This document shows positions 1 to 12,700 of a stretch of DNA of 64,000 nucleotides, one piece after another. The DNA is taken from positions 11,358,734 to 11,422,733 of the forward strand of contig NC_134651.1 in assembly GCF_030463565.1 (NCBI RefSeq). Direction: 5' to 3'. The position numbers and the translations under genes are program-made. The notes beneath the pieces are model-generated. The model had not been told where the DNA came from and searched no databases. It saw only the letters and a list, made by a program, of their open reading frames with translations. This stretch comes from Pelecanus crispus. Its lineage: Eukaryota > Chordata > Aves > Pelecaniformes > Pelecanidae. Positions within the stretch are counted from its first letter, which is position 1; each line of letters begins with the position of its first letter.

Positions 1-456
1 GCTTTGCCTCCTTCGACCTGGTGGCGCAGATGACTGCAGAGTAAGTCCCTGCTTGTGGAGGAGAGAGAAAGTTGGGGCTGCTGCACATTGTCCCTTGTCC
101 CTCGCCTTTCCAGCAGCCAGCTCCTCCCACCTGAGCATGGGGAGGGCTGAGGTGTGCATGGGCTTTGCCCAAGTGAGTTAAGGTCTGGGATTCAGCATCC
201 AGTCCCCCGTGGTGTTAGAGGGACACTGGAGCTTGGAAGAGGGCTGTAACGGAGGCAGATGGGTCCCTTAGCAGCAGCTAGATGGGGCAGGGCCACATGC
301 TGGTATTGCTGCTGGCAGGGGGCTGAGTCTTCACCTTCTCCTTGCAGAGACCTGCTGAGGATAGGGGTGACGCTAGCAGGGCACCAGAAGAAGATCCTGA
401 GCAGCATTCAGGACATGAGGCTGCAGATGAACCAGACGCTCCCGGTGCAGGTTTGA
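1..456 (+). CDS. EPHB3: EPHB3, C-terminal end (ephrin type-B receptor 3), partial
   Basis: The last two coding exons of an Eph receptor tyrosine kinase lie at 1-40 (entered from outside the window) and 348-456, split by an intron with GTAAGT donor at 41 and CAG acceptor at 345-347. The joined product reads through the end of the SAM domain ([17 protein letters not shown], then [19 protein letters not shown]) and finishes [11 protein letters not shown]-stop. From memory this is essentially the EPHB3 C terminus; EPHB1, B2 and B4 end differently. The protein is a plasma-membrane receptor for ephrin-B ligands in cell sorting and axon guidance. The SAM domain mediates oligomerisation and the terminal VQV is a PDZ-binding tail. 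The ectodomain, transmembrane segment and kinase lie before base 1. The frame is continuous with no defect. Identification is from sequence; function is family knowledge. Confidence 0.95.
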
Positions 457-3400
457 CCACAGGGGACTCTGCATTGGAACGGACCGAGGGAACCTGCCAA
501 CCAGGTTCAGTTTGCGGTGCAGCCCGGCTTCCCGTTTCCCCCTTCACATGGCGCTCCTCTGCCTCGGACGGTCGCCTGGGACGGGACGGGATGGGCCGCC
601 CTTCCCTGGATCGGAGGCACTTGTGCCGAGAGGGAGCCCAGCTTTTCGTCCCGTGTCCTGGAACGGCGAGGCAGCAACGCATCTTCATATTGAAGATGGA
701 TTATGGGACAGAGATGGCACATCCTGCTTCCCGCCCTGTCTCGGTGCTCATCTGTTTGAAGAGTTGTTCTGCTTCTTGGATTTCTTTTCACCCTGTTTTC
801 CCCCCAAGTCCTCACTTCCCTCCCCTCCCGAGGCCACAGACTGTTGACCCGTCCGCTGAGTCCGTCAGACACGTCCGAAGCCTTCCCTAACTCCGGTCCC
901 CGCGTGGAAGCAGCCGGGGGAGGCCAAGCCGGCGACAGGGCCGGGGCCATTGGCCCCAGACAATCACTCCTCTCCTCCAGCCCTGGTGGCCCCTCCGCCC
1001 GAGGGTCTGCACTGGAACGTGTCCGAAGGGAAGGCTTCGCTCCCTTTCTTGGCTTTGCACGCCAGAACCCAAACCCCATGAGATTTACTATGCAGGGAGT
1101 TAGGCAAAAAAAAAAAAAAAGGAAAAAAAAAAAAAGAGATATATTAAAAAAAATAAGAGGGAGCAGAAAGGGGAGGGAGGGAGACCAGGCGCCCGGCTCC
1201 GCATCTCTTACCCTCTTGGTTCTCCTGGCCGGCTCTGGACTGCAGAGCGAGGCCGTCAGCACGTTTGCACAGGGACCCTCCGCCCCCGGACCGACGGCAG
1301 CCGTGCTCCCCCCGAGGGGCCGGAGAGCGGGGCTGGGGCGGGGGCTGCGCCGGGGGCCGAGGCCCAGCCTCCCCCAGCCTCCTCTTTTATGCAGAAGGAG
1401 CGGGTGCCGCCGGTGCGGCCGCCCCGCTCCTGACACACGCTGTGATTGCTGCCAAAAGACTCACTCGCCTTTCCCTGAGGATTCACTGCAGCCCGGTTCC
1501 TCCAAGCCGAGGGGAGAGACTCCCAGCGTGCCTGAGTGTGCGTGAGTGTGTGCATGCGTGCGTGGGTGTGTGCTGGCCGGCAGGACTGTGTGAGGCAATG
1601 GGCAGAATAAAGGCAATAAGAATTTTACCGGAGTTTCCTTTGCTCGATCGCGCTCTCCCTGCAGTGGGCCCGGCTGCCTGCAGCTTTGCTGCCCACCGGG
1701 ATCCTCCTCCTCCCAGCCGGCCTCAGGCTGGCTCTGCACCCCTCTCTGCTTCCCCCTTCTCTCACTGTCACAGATTCGGGTGGTCCCGCAGGGTCCCCCC
1801 CCGGCACGGGTGCTGCCGCAGGGTTGGGCCAGGCAGCGACGCTGTACCCACCCTGCAGTGCCTGGGGACCCGGCGTGCACCCCTGTGGGGTGTGTTAGGG
1901 TGGAGGTAACGAGTCCCAGGGCAGAGCCAGCCGTGAAACTCCATCTAATGCACTGAGATGCTCACTTTTTTTTTCCCCCATCCCCTCCTCGAGTCAAGCT
2001 GGAACTGTGGGAACCAAACCCAGTGTGTGAAAACTGAGCGGGGAACAGCCGGGCTCACTGCTCATCCCTCTGCCAGCCCAGCGGGTCCCTGCAGCCCCAG
2101 GGCTTCTCCGCAGACCGCCAGTCCTCCTCTGCTCTCCCCAGGCAGAGTCCGGCCCCGGGCAGGAGTGTTGCAACAGCCACCGGCATCCCTGAATCACCGG
2201 CCTCGCTTCTCCTCGCCGCAAAATGGCAGCTGCTGAGCCAGGTGGGAACATGCCAGTGCAGGTGGCAAGGTAACCCCCCCCAGGGGCTGCAGTCCCTGGG
2301 AGAGCAGGGCTGGGGGGTCCCCATGCCCACAGCCCAGGGGGGATTGCTCCCTCGTAGCTGAGTGGGACCCCCAGTTGCTCCGTGCTGGGGGTTTTCTGGT
2401 CCTAACACCCCCTTGGCTGCAGTACACCTCGCGGGCTCGCTTGCAGGGATGCTTTGCTGGCAGCGCGGAAGGGCAAGCGGGTGCTCCCTGAAATGAGGGG
2501 TGCACCCCTGCGCTCCCCCCATGCTCGGCCCTGCTCCCCTCCTCCCCGGGCTGGCCAAACAGGTGCTATTTTTCCCCTATCCTTGAAACTCGCCTGCCCT
2601 TGGGTTTCTCATTAACCCCATCCCCCTCCCGAGGGAACAGTAAAACAAGGCTGGGAGGGCAGCTGGCAGCGGGTCCGGCAACGGGCTCCTCGCATCCCAC
2701 CGTCCCTCCTCCGTGGAATGTATCGGGGATGCTGGCTGCCAGGGACACCGCAGCCCCGTTTCACGGGGGTTCCCAGCCCTGCCCACCCTGGCTTGCTCCC
2801 CACCCTGGCTGCTCCCCGGCCCCTGCCATGGTGGGACCCCAAACGGCAGCGCTGGGTGGACCTCCCCCCTCTCTGGCCTCCAGGTCAGGCAAAGCAACCC
2901 AGCATTGGGAAGCTTTTAAGAGCAGGTGGCCAAATAGATGTTGGAGCCCATTTTGGGCTTGCTAACCCTCACAGCCATCCCCAGCTGGAAGCGCTGTGGG
3001 GCTCAGGGGCTGCCCCTGCCACCCTTGCTCCCCCAGCCCCGGTGCTGCCAGGGTCCTGCTGCTGCAAGGTTTGGGGTCCCACCGGCCCCAGTGCATCCCA
3101 GGCATCCCCACCTCAACCCTCCATCCTGGCCTGGCTTTGCTTTGGGGGGGGGGGGGTCCCCTCATTTTAAACAGCAAACTTGCAACAACCCCCTTCTCGC
3201 AGCCTTTTCTGTGCCCACCCTGCTCCCACGGGGCAGGCCACAGCATCCCTGCAGCCAGCCCAGGTGTCCCCCCCAGCCTCGGCCCCCCCACACCGCCCGG
3301 TTTGCACCCAGGGCTGCGCCCAGCGGCTCTTCACGTGCTGTACCTGCCACCTCCCTTTTTATACGGGAATGTATGGGGGAAAGCTGCGTTCGATGGTGAA

Positions 3401-3530
3401 AAAAAAAACAAATGCAACAGCGAAAAACAGCAGCAAGGGAAATTAATGCGAGCGTGCGTTTGTAAAAATATTTTTTAACGGAAAGACTTTTTTTCAATTA
3501 AATTATTTAAGGAATTTTATGGAGGTCTGC
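457..3530 (+). other. EPHB3 3'UTR and flank (end uncertain)
   Basis: Non-coding sequence after the EPHB3 stop. Two plausible 3' ends are visible: AATAAA at 1606-1611 followed by a T-rich stretch, and a more convincing AT-rich end at about 3440-3525 with ATTAAA at 3497-3502 followed by GT-rich DNA. An A-rich tract (about 1105-1155) and a GC-rich, CpG-rich patch (about 1250-1440) lie inside. No open reading frame here resembles a known protein. Which site is used cannot be told from sequence. Confidence 0.5.
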
Positions 3531-6500
3531 GGTGCCTGCGTGGTTCTTGGGGGGCTCCGGGTGGCGAGGAGTCCTGCGCTGGGTGGGCGCGGGTGTGTTG
3601 GGGCACTTGTGTGTGTAAAAGTGGGCCCATGGCAGCAGAGGCACTTGGCCCCGCGTGGGTGCAAGCCCAGCCCAAGCCTCCCCAAAGATGCTCCCCACCA
3701 CCTCCCAGGGCAGCCGGTGGGCGAGGACCTTTGGGGGACAGGGTGGGGGGAGCAGGTGATGCTCCCCGAGCCGCCAGCCCTCGGGTGCTGCTGCGGGGAC
3801 ATCCTGGGGCAGCGGGGATGGGGACAGCGTGGGGTGGCCCTTGGGGAGCGTGGTGGCCAGGCTGGGGTGGGGGGGAAGGCAAGCCCTGCCTGCACCCTGC
3901 CTGTGCTCCGCCTGCGCCCTGCTCTTCCCCCCTCCCAGCCCCTGCAAAAGAGCCTTTTGTGCTGCTGGGGTTTTTTTTCCCCCCTTTTAATTCCTAACCA
4001 GGAGATTAAGGGAAGACAAAGGCTACGATTGTTCCCGCTCTGCAGAGAGCTGGAAAGTTCAGAGAGGGGGGACCGTCCCTTTCCAGACAGGCCCAGAGGA
4101 GGGGGACCCAGGTGGAGGGGCCGGGACAGGGGGACACCCTGGGAGCGGCGGTGGGGGGTCCCGCGGGCATGGCTGGGGTGACGGCATGCCGGGTGCTAAG
4201 GGGCACCCGGCTGGGGTGGGCCGGGGGCTCAGGGCTCCAGCGAGAGGGTGGGAGGCTCTCCCCAGCAGAGGAGGAGGAGGAAGGCTGGGGATGATGGCTT
4301 GGCCGGCTCGCCGGCTGCTTGGCGTTTTCCCTGCTAACTCTTGGCTGACACCTCGGCGACTTGGCAGGGAGAGGATCCTGCAGCCCCGTCAGCCCCCTGG
4401 GGCCGGCACAGCTGGAAGGGATCACGGCTCGGCACGGCTCGGCAGGGCCACGACCCAGCAGGCCAGCCCAGGGCAGGGGGCAGCGGGGGCACGGGCATCC
4501 CCCCACGGCCTCCACTGGGCCTCATCCCCGTTGCCACCCTGTGCCCGCGGGAATTGCCAGCGCGGTCGTGCCAGGAGCCGCATCCTGCACACATGCTCAG
4601 CCAGGGACGGGACGGACACCGGCCAGGCGGGTCGCTGCCTCGTGGCCGGGGCCAGGGACACACCGCAGCCCGGGAAGGGGCTGCCTCCGTGGTGCGAGGG
4701 ACAGGATCCGGCGAGTTTTCCCATGCTCACAGGGAGCCGCGAGACACCCACGAACGCCCCGGCTCTGCTCCTTCTGTTTCCCGTTAAGATTATTTATTGG
4801 TAATTTTTAAGACCACTTACAGACTCTGTTCACGTGCCAGGACCCTACGCGGCTTTTTCCCAGGGTTTTTTTTTTTTTATTAAGAAAAAAAAAGAAATTG
4901 TTTTAATCATTTTCTTCCCACTCCTTCCTTCCAGTCTCCTTTGGTAGCTAGCAGGGGGCTTGCACATGGTGCGGCGCCCATTCTCGGCTGCCGCCGCAGC
5001 CCATCCTCCCTGCCCGCTGCTGCTGGCACTGCGTCCTTGCCCCCTCAAGCAGGGCTGAGTGTCCCCACGCAGGCACCATGGGGGACAAGCCCCCCCCAAG
5101 TGGTGCCCAGCATCCCTGCACCAGGAGCTGCCAGCCAGCCTGGGATGCTCCCAAAAAGGGGATCCAAGGGCTGGGGGCTGGGGGGCTGCCTTGGGGAGCA
5201 GGAGGCGGCTCTCCCCCAGATGCCTGGGAGCTGACATCGTCTTTGGCAGCGCGCAGCCAGCGAGCGAACGCGCCCGCATTAATCACCCCGCGCCTGTCTG
5301 CCTTGCTCGAGGAGCAGAATCTGACCCGACGCTGGACTGGGAGGCAAAAAGCAGCTTTGGGTTATTAAACAAGACCGGGGCAATGCCTCGACCCGATGTG
5401 GTGGTCTGGTGTTGGGGAAAGGCTGGGTCCAGAGGGGGAAATTCGGAGCAAAAGCTGTACTGGCCTTCCTAGTAGGGCTGGGGCTGGCGCCAGGGGCTGC
5501 ATCGCTCCCCCCGCGGGCCACCCCGGCTGGAAACGTTGGCTCCTTTGGAAACAAGGGGAGCAAAGGGGCCGCTGCGTGGCCGGGAGCAATAGCTAGAGAT
5601 GCCCTGGTCCCTGCCAGCTTGCCTCACCCGCGTTTCGCTGGCCATCACCCCTACCCACCCCTGGGTGGCTGATCGGTGCGGACCACCCCTGCAGTGGGTA
5701 TTGCTGCCCACCCAGCCCCTCCTGCCACCCAAATCTGGCTTCTCCCAGAGCAGCACCTGGGGGAAATGGGGAGATCCCTTTCCCACCCCATCCCACTCCC
5801 CTCCACGGCCGCTGCCCAAACAGCTGCTGAGCCCCCTTATTGCCCCCGCTCCAGCTTTGATCTCCCGCAAAGCCGGGGACAGTATCACCGCCGGGGGCCG
5901 GGGGCCGCCCCGGGTGTCAGACAGGTTCAGCCACACGTTTCTGGCTAATGAGAAATTTCCTCTCCCTTGCGCTTGGCCGGGTTTTTTTTAGCTCCGGTAT
6001 CGCTACCCCACCTCTGCCTCCGCTGGGGCCGGCTGAGTCACGGGGGCGTGCGGGCCACCTCCCGGCACGCTCACTTCGCCCGCCGGCCCGGTGCTTGCTG
6101 GGCCCTGGCAGCACCCCCTCCCCACCCCTTCCCCTGGGGGTGGCGTGACCAGGAGCCCAGCAAAACCAAAACTCTGATGACCCATCCCGGTGCAAGAGCC
6201 AGACGCTCCAGAGTGATGCCCGGAACCCAGGCGCTGCCCTGAAGCCAGGGTGGATGGGCTGAGCCGGGGAAGGAGGTCGGCATGGCGGTGGGTGGGGGGT
6301 ACGGGTGCTGCACCCAACTGTGCCCCGCCGCCCCAGCTGCCCCAGTCCATGCTCAGGGGAACCGCAGCTCCGGGCAGCTGGGGAAGTTCAAAGGGAAGGG
6401 AAAAAACAGCAGCCCCAGCTCTGCGTGAGGGTTTGGGCTCGGCTCCCTGCGCGCTCCCCGCCGCCCGCAGCCTGCAGTCATTGTGTGCCATTAACGGGTT

Positions 6501-9009
6501 TCCTCGCTCTGAACTTGCTAATGAGCCAGCGTGGGAAGCGGCAGGGGCTGCGGGCCCCCAAACTGGGGCAGTGGAGGGGGCGAGCAGCTCCTCCTAGCAT
6601 AGCATATGGCGGGGGGAGAGGCACCCACCACCCACCCTAGGCCCCCACTGGGTCCCACCTGCTCTTGGGGGTCCCCAGCCGGCCCCACTGACCCCCAGCA
6701 CATCCCCACCACCCCAGCAGCCCCGTGCTGGTGCCCCGAGAGAAAGGTGCCCTGTGCCACCACCCCCTGGCACGGCTCAACCTCTGCCACCTCCCTCGGC
6801 GCAGGTTTCCCCCATCCCACTGTCCCCATCGTCACCCAGGCGGGGAGCCAGGCCTGCGCCCCGGGAGCATGAAGCTGAAACCATGACCCATTCCAGGGGC
6901 GGTGAGTCAGGCTGTGCCGGGCGCCTTGTGCCGGAAAGCACCTTCCAGCACCATCCAGCACCGTCCCCATCCCTGGCCCCATCCCCATCCCACAATGCCA
7001 CGGCACAGAAGGACCCCACAGGAACCACTGATGGGGAGGAGGAAGGCGAAAAGCTCCGGGGAAGCAGCGGGTGTTTCCATGCACAGCGGAGCCTTCCAGG
7101 AAGGGGAACGAGAGGATGAGCCAAGCCCGGGGCGGGAGCACCGGGGCAGGAGTGCCGAGGTGTTTGAGCTGGCGTCATCAGCCCTGTGCAAACAAACCTG
7201 CCGGACGGCGCAGGGCTGGGGGAGAGCTGGATGGGGAGAGCCCGTCCCACGCCAGCCCCAGCTCTGGGGCTCGTGGGGTCGAAGAGCCGGGCGATGGACG
7301 CGCGGCACAGCACGCCTGGGGGCTGGAATGGAGCAGGGGCTGTCCCCGACAGCGTGACGGCGGCTGTGCTGCCGTCCCAGCCCATGTCCCCTTGTCCCCT
7401 GGGGCCCAGGCGGCAGGCAGGGAACGGGGTGCGCCGGCACTGGGGGCACGGGCTCCCATTCCGGGAGCACTGGGGGCACGTTCCCGGCAGGCGGGCGGGC
7501 GGGCAGTGGGTGATGGACGAGGCATGTCCCTGCCTCCACGCCGAGATAATCCCGTCCCTGCCAGCACCGCAGGCCCACGGCCGGCATTTATCTCGCGCCA
7601 GGGCTGACGTCACCTCCAAGACCCCGGCCAAGGAGGCCTCGCTTCTCCTCCCGGCTTTTCCCAGGGACAAGGGGCTTTCGGGCCCCTCGCCCCAGGCTGC
7701 AAGCAGGTGGATTTATGACCGCAGCCGTGCTCCGGCATCCAGGGGACAGGAGAGGCAACAGGGCCTTTATGGCTTTAATACACCTTTCTGACAGTGAAGT
7801 TTAAATGGCCTCGTAAACCCCCCCGTCGCCCACCCCCAGCAGAAGGCAGTGGTTTATTAGGGCTGTAATTCTTCTCTTGGCATTTCATCAGTGTCCTTTT
7901 AATCTGCACTTGGGGTTTTTTATTTCTGCTTAATACTGGCAGCTGTAAATGCTGTTAGGGATGGTCTTGGGCAGGGACCCTCCAGAGGGGGACCGGGTGC
8001 TGGGGCAGGGATGTGATGGAGCAGGGGGAGCTGGTGGCTGGGACAGCCCGGTCCCCATCGAGGGGTCACACCGGTGAAGAAGAGCCAAATTTTGCTTCTC
8101 CAAGCACGTCCTTCCTCTGCTGAGCAGGCCCATGCAGGATGCGGCCATGGTGCAAGGAAAGCCTTCTCAGGGAACCTTGGGATTTCGGCAGCGGAGCTGG
8201 CCGCGAGCTAATCCTTTGTGCCAGGCTTTCCACTTTCATCTCATTAACTCCCGCGCTCTGTGCCGCTGCCCTCTCGTTTTTTCTGGCGGGGAGATAAGTC
8301 TCCATGCTCGGCACGGCGAATCCTCCGCGCCTGTTCGCCCGATGCTCCCGGTCGCGCTGACGCTGGCAGGCAGCTTCCATCCAATTACAGCAGGGTGAAG
8401 CTCATTTTAATTGCATAGAGCAACTGGGATTACGCAGACTTTATCTCCTAATTCCCTCTTTATCTCTTAACTTCACACTTGCCGCTTGCATTGAAGGCAG
8501 GACAGCTTGTGCCAGCGTTTGCAATTTCTGAAGTAGCCTTTCCCTGTGCGCCACCCCCTTGCCCAAATGAGGTTGGCCCCACAATGCCCCAAAATGCCCC
8601 AAAGTGCTCCAAAATGCCAGCACTGGGGAACCCTCCGTGTCCCGTGGAGCTGATGGCCACAGCCCCCAGCTGATCCCCGCAGCACTGGGGGGTCAAAGCA
8701 CCCATCTCGTTGGCCGCTTTGGGAGGAGGGCTTGCCCTCGAGCTGGTGTCCCCAGCGAAGGCCACGTGTCACCTGGAGGCAGAGGCTCACCAGGAGCGGC
8801 TGCGACGGGCACAGCGTGGGGAAAGGCCTTTTCCCCTTGACACCCCACGACCCTCCAGGCAGCCTGGCAGGCGCTCAGCACCACTGCTGGGGCTGCTGCG
8901 GGGCTCGGGGGGTCCCTGCAAGGGAGGGATGGGGTGTTTTGCCCCGCAAAATGCGCTCTGGAGACGGCAAGCATCTCAGCCAGCTCCTTGGGGACTCCTG
9001 AAGACCCTC
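3531..9009. other. Intergenic, no gene seen
   Basis: GC-rich DNA without any supportable exon; long open frames occur on both strands because stop codons are rare at this base composition. AT-rich islands stand out at about 4785-4935, 5925-5995, 6475-6530, 7761-7960 and 8376-8486. Nothing else was recognised. Confidence 0.6.
8376..8486. promoter_or_regulatory. Candidate conserved non-coding element (AT-rich island)
   Basis: About 110 bases of AT-rich sequence in a GC-rich setting, with CCAATTA, TTTTAATTGCAT, GGATTA and CTAATTCC cores that homeodomain and POU factors commonly bind. It has no coding potential and is not a recognised repeat. The regulatory role is inferred only from composition and motif density. 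Confidence 0.25.
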
Positions 9010-9109
9010 GGTAGTGTTAGGTTAATTGGTAGTGTTAGGTTAATGGTTGGACTGGATGATCTTAAAGGTCTTTTCCAACTTAAACGATTCAATGAGTCTA
9101 TGATTCTTT
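9010..9109 (+). mobile_element. CR1 LINE, 5'-truncated 3' tail
   Basis: The stretch GGTTGGACTGGATGATCTTA, then AAGGTCTTTTCCAACTTAAA and the ending in which ATTCAATG/TATGATTC octamers repeat, is the well-known 3' end of the chicken-repeat-1 (CR1) non-LTR retrotransposon. The element lies in the + orientation and only the extreme 3' tail remains, the normal outcome of truncated CR1 insertion. A 17-base segment containing GTAGTGTTAGGTTAAT is duplicated in tandem at its left edge. No clear target-site duplication is seen, which is also usual for CR1. This is the best single sign that the DNA is sauropsid. Confidence 0.9.
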
Positions 9110-9660
9110 ATCTGCCCTGTGCACTTAACGGGGATGAATGCTGCTGCGGGGCTCTGGGGGCTTGTCAGTGGAGCCAAAAAGTATTTTGTAGTCTCTCCAG
9201 GTACTAATAGCACCCATGGGTGCCTGCCTCCCCCTACAAAGGGCTGTCCCATCATCCCTCCCCGCAGCAGGAGCAGCACAGAGCCATGGTGCTCTGCCCT
9301 TCCCACCCTTACTTATTCACCCCCTCAAGACATCTCTCGGTGCCCAGGGCAGGGTGGCTTGGCCATCCAGCAACACCCACTTCTGCGTGAGGACATGTCC
9401 AGCCCGACCCAGAACGAGCTCTTGAGATAACGAGATAGCCAGGAGGCTGCCCCGGCCAGGGGCACTTGGCAGGGCCGGCCCCGATAACAAGCCGGCAGCT
9501 GGTCCCCTCTCCCTGCAACATTTCCCGGTTGGTTTGATGTCCCTTGGCATCACGGAGAGCTGGGTGCCGGGCTCACCCACGCTGCAGGTGGGTAAACTGA
9601 GGCAGCAGGGCAGGGGGCAGGTGCCCGGCTTAGCAAGCTCTGCATCAGCACGGCCGGGTG

Positions 9661-9702
9661 CTAATTAGCTGCCATTAGCACACACTAATTAATCTAATTC
9701 CG
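9661..9702. promoter_or_regulatory. TAAT-core cluster, candidate homeodomain-bound element
   Basis: Within 42 bases there are CTAATTAG, CATTAG, ACTAATTAAT and CTAATTC, that is about six TAAT/ATTA cores in DNA that is otherwise strongly GC-rich. Homeodomain proteins bind this core. The role is inferred; no experimental or conservation evidence is available here. Confidence 0.3.
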
Positions 9703-12700
9703 ATGACCCACAATTCCAGAGCGTGAGAGCTGTTCCTCGCCCTCTGCCACTGCCGTGCACAGCTCTGCCCGTGCCATGGCTGGTGGCAGCAGGGAGGGGA
9801 CGGACCAGGGAGCCACTGATGCCACCTGCAGACGTGCCCTCCCCAGGCTCAGCCCTGCGCCATGGCACGCTCCCGGCCTCCCCTCCCCCGGCACCGCCGA
9901 CACAAGCCAGACCCGGCGGGTGAGGCATTTTGGGTGCCAGGAGAGCCGCACTAAACCTGTCAGCTTTTACTGTGGGAGTGCCCCAAGCAACCATCCCCTT
10001 GGCCTCCCGCCGGCTGCCCCTGCCCCGAGCATCATGCATGGAGGGCCGGGCGTGCTCGGGGGGCCGGGTGCTTTGGCGCAGGGGCTATGGCAGAGAAAGG
10101 GTGTCTCTTAATCCGGCAGCAGCTGCGGGGCCCAGGCTTGCTTGTTCAAGGGATATGGCAGCTTGGTCAACAATCCCCCAGCGTGTTTCGGGGGGGATTA
10201 GCAGCCCCCCGGGGAGGGAAGGGGCCCACATGAATATTGGGCGGGTGGGAACGCAGCCCCGCGGAAACAAAGGCGGATGGGGAGGCGGCAGGGAGCGAGC
10301 ACCCGCCATCCCAGGGCGTCCCCAAAGTGGGGGACAGGGACCTGGGGACCGTCCCTGTCCCCATCCCGCTCTCACACTCCACAGTGCCGACAGGAGGGAG
10401 CTCTGGTTATCATCCCGTGCCGCCCCAGTGTGATAACCCCCGCCAGCGCTGGGGCAGAGGGCAGCCCACTGCCCACCCCCTCGACCCCCTGTCCATCGCC
10501 ATGTCCTGCCACCCCGAGCCACCGAGGGAGGTGGCATGGGAAGCACCCAAACGCTGACACCTGGGAGCTCCCAGCAAATGAGGGCAAGTGTGTAATTAGT
10601 CCTCATTTGCCACGGGGTGGCCAGCTGAGGTGAAATCCAGGCTGAAGGAGGCCATGGGGTGTAAGGTCAGGCTGGCTAGGAAGAGAGCTGGGCTGCCCAA
10701 GGGACACCCCCCCAGGGGCTGTGGGAGCATCCTCTGCTGCTCCTGTGCAGGGGCAGCCTCAGCCCCCTGAAACACCAGTGGGTTCAAACTGGGAGGCTCC
10801 AGCTTTTGTCCGAGCAGCAGGTAGGACCTGGTGGGAGGGGAGGAGGAGGAGGAGGAGGAGGAGGGTTTGCCTTGGTGGCATCAGATCCCACATTTCCCGT
10901 GTGCTCAGCACCCCTCTATCCCCTCTGCATCCTGCTGTGCTCCATGCTGGGTCCCAGCGTGGGGACCCTCCAGCCTGTCTTTGCCCAATATTTGGGGTTA
11001 CCCGTGTGCAAGGTCTCAGTGAGAAGCCCTGCAGCCCTCAGTGTTTGCTGAGTGGCTTGGAGCTGAGCCCCAGGGCCTTGTCTGCCCTGGGCTTATCTCC
11101 CTGGGGAGCAGAAACCCTCTCTGGAGCAGCTCCCTAAGGGGTTCAGGGGGTCCCCAGGGTGGGTGTGGGTCCCTTGGGGCCACAAAGGCAGGAGAGAGCA
11201 GGGTGTGCACCCAGGGAGAGGTCCCCGGTGTTCGTGGCGCTCAGGGAATGAGTGCCCACCTGGGGGGACATGTGTTGGGTGCATGTATGGGTGCATGAAC
11301 ATGTGTAGCTGGGTGCTCCTGTGGGCTCCCCGCAGGGCCCCCTCACCCCATTCCCCGCGGGTGCTGAGCAGGGGCCGCTTTTCTGCTTCGTTAGCCACGG
11401 CTGTGCCGGCACATAATGACATGGTAATTGCGAGCGGAGACCCGGCCACACGCACTGCCTGGCTCGCCGGCCAGCCCTCGCCGCACCTGGGTTAGCCACT
11501 GACTGGGGGTCCCACCACCCGCTCCCCTCCCCTGCCGAGGGGACCCCCGCCTCCGGCTCCATCCGGGGTCTGCCCCGGCAGCAATGTGGGGGGAAAGCCC
11601 CCCAGCAGGCTGCGGTCACCTCCTCGCCTGGGAGCTGGGAAACCTGTCCTTCCCTGTGGTGTTTACATGGGTAAGAGGGGTCCTCTGCCGCTGCACATCG
11701 CATTTTCTGCTTGGTCACTTCCATCTGTGTCCCCGCATAATGATTTTTTCTGCTACATTAATTTAACACACTGCGGCGAGCCGAGGCGCTGGGACCCCGG
11801 GCTGCTTAATTGTGTCAAAGGAAAGACTCCCTGCTCCCGCTTTCATCGGCAGCCGGGGCTGCCGCAGGGTGGGTGTCCCCACGGAGATGTGGGAAGGGGT
11901 CTCAGGGTGGTCGTGAGGTCTGGAGGGAGGCGGCGGCGGAAGGGTGTGGGGTGTCGCAGGGGTTGGCCTGAGCTTCCCCATCCCGGGGCAGGCAGCGGGT
12001 CCTGGCTCAGGGCATCCATCGGGGGCTGTGGGGTGAGGGTGGGGGGTCCTGGGGACCCTAAAACATCCCTTCCAGAAATCCTGGCACCTTGGGGCATCCC
12101 ACCTCATTCCTATGGATGCTGCAGCAGGATGGTGGTGGCATGTCCCAGTGCCGGCCGGCCCCGCACCCTGGGACAGCGGGAGCCGGAGGGTTAAGTGTTG
12201 TGTTTGTGTTGGCTGAATGCAGCGGGAGCCGAACAAGGCCCCCACAAATGGAGGTGAAGGGCTGCCCAGACGGGATGTGACAGCCCGATTTCAGGGCTGT
12301 CAGCCCCGGCATGGTGGGCATTGAGCAGGGACATTCCTCCCCGCCGCTCCCTGCTTCCCTGGCTCCCGCGCCGGGACCGCCGACAAAGGCGATGGGCAGC
12401 CCCTGCCCACCTCAGCCCTGCCATCTGGGATGCCATGGGGCATCTGTGGGGCAGTGCCAGGCCCGGGGCTGGGCTCCGTGCCCAGCTCTGCCACCCCGAC
12501 ACAGCACGGTGCTCGGTGAGCCCCTGGCCAGAGGGAGATGCCGGGAGCCCCCCTCACCCTCCCCGCCAGCGGCCCCGCCGTAAGTGGCCTCCGGTATTTG
12601 CAAACATTGTGGCGAGGGGCTGGGAAGGTCTCGGCCCACCCCAGCAGGCGCCTTTGTGCCGCGCGGACCCCCGGGGACTCATTTCCATCCCACCCGGGAG

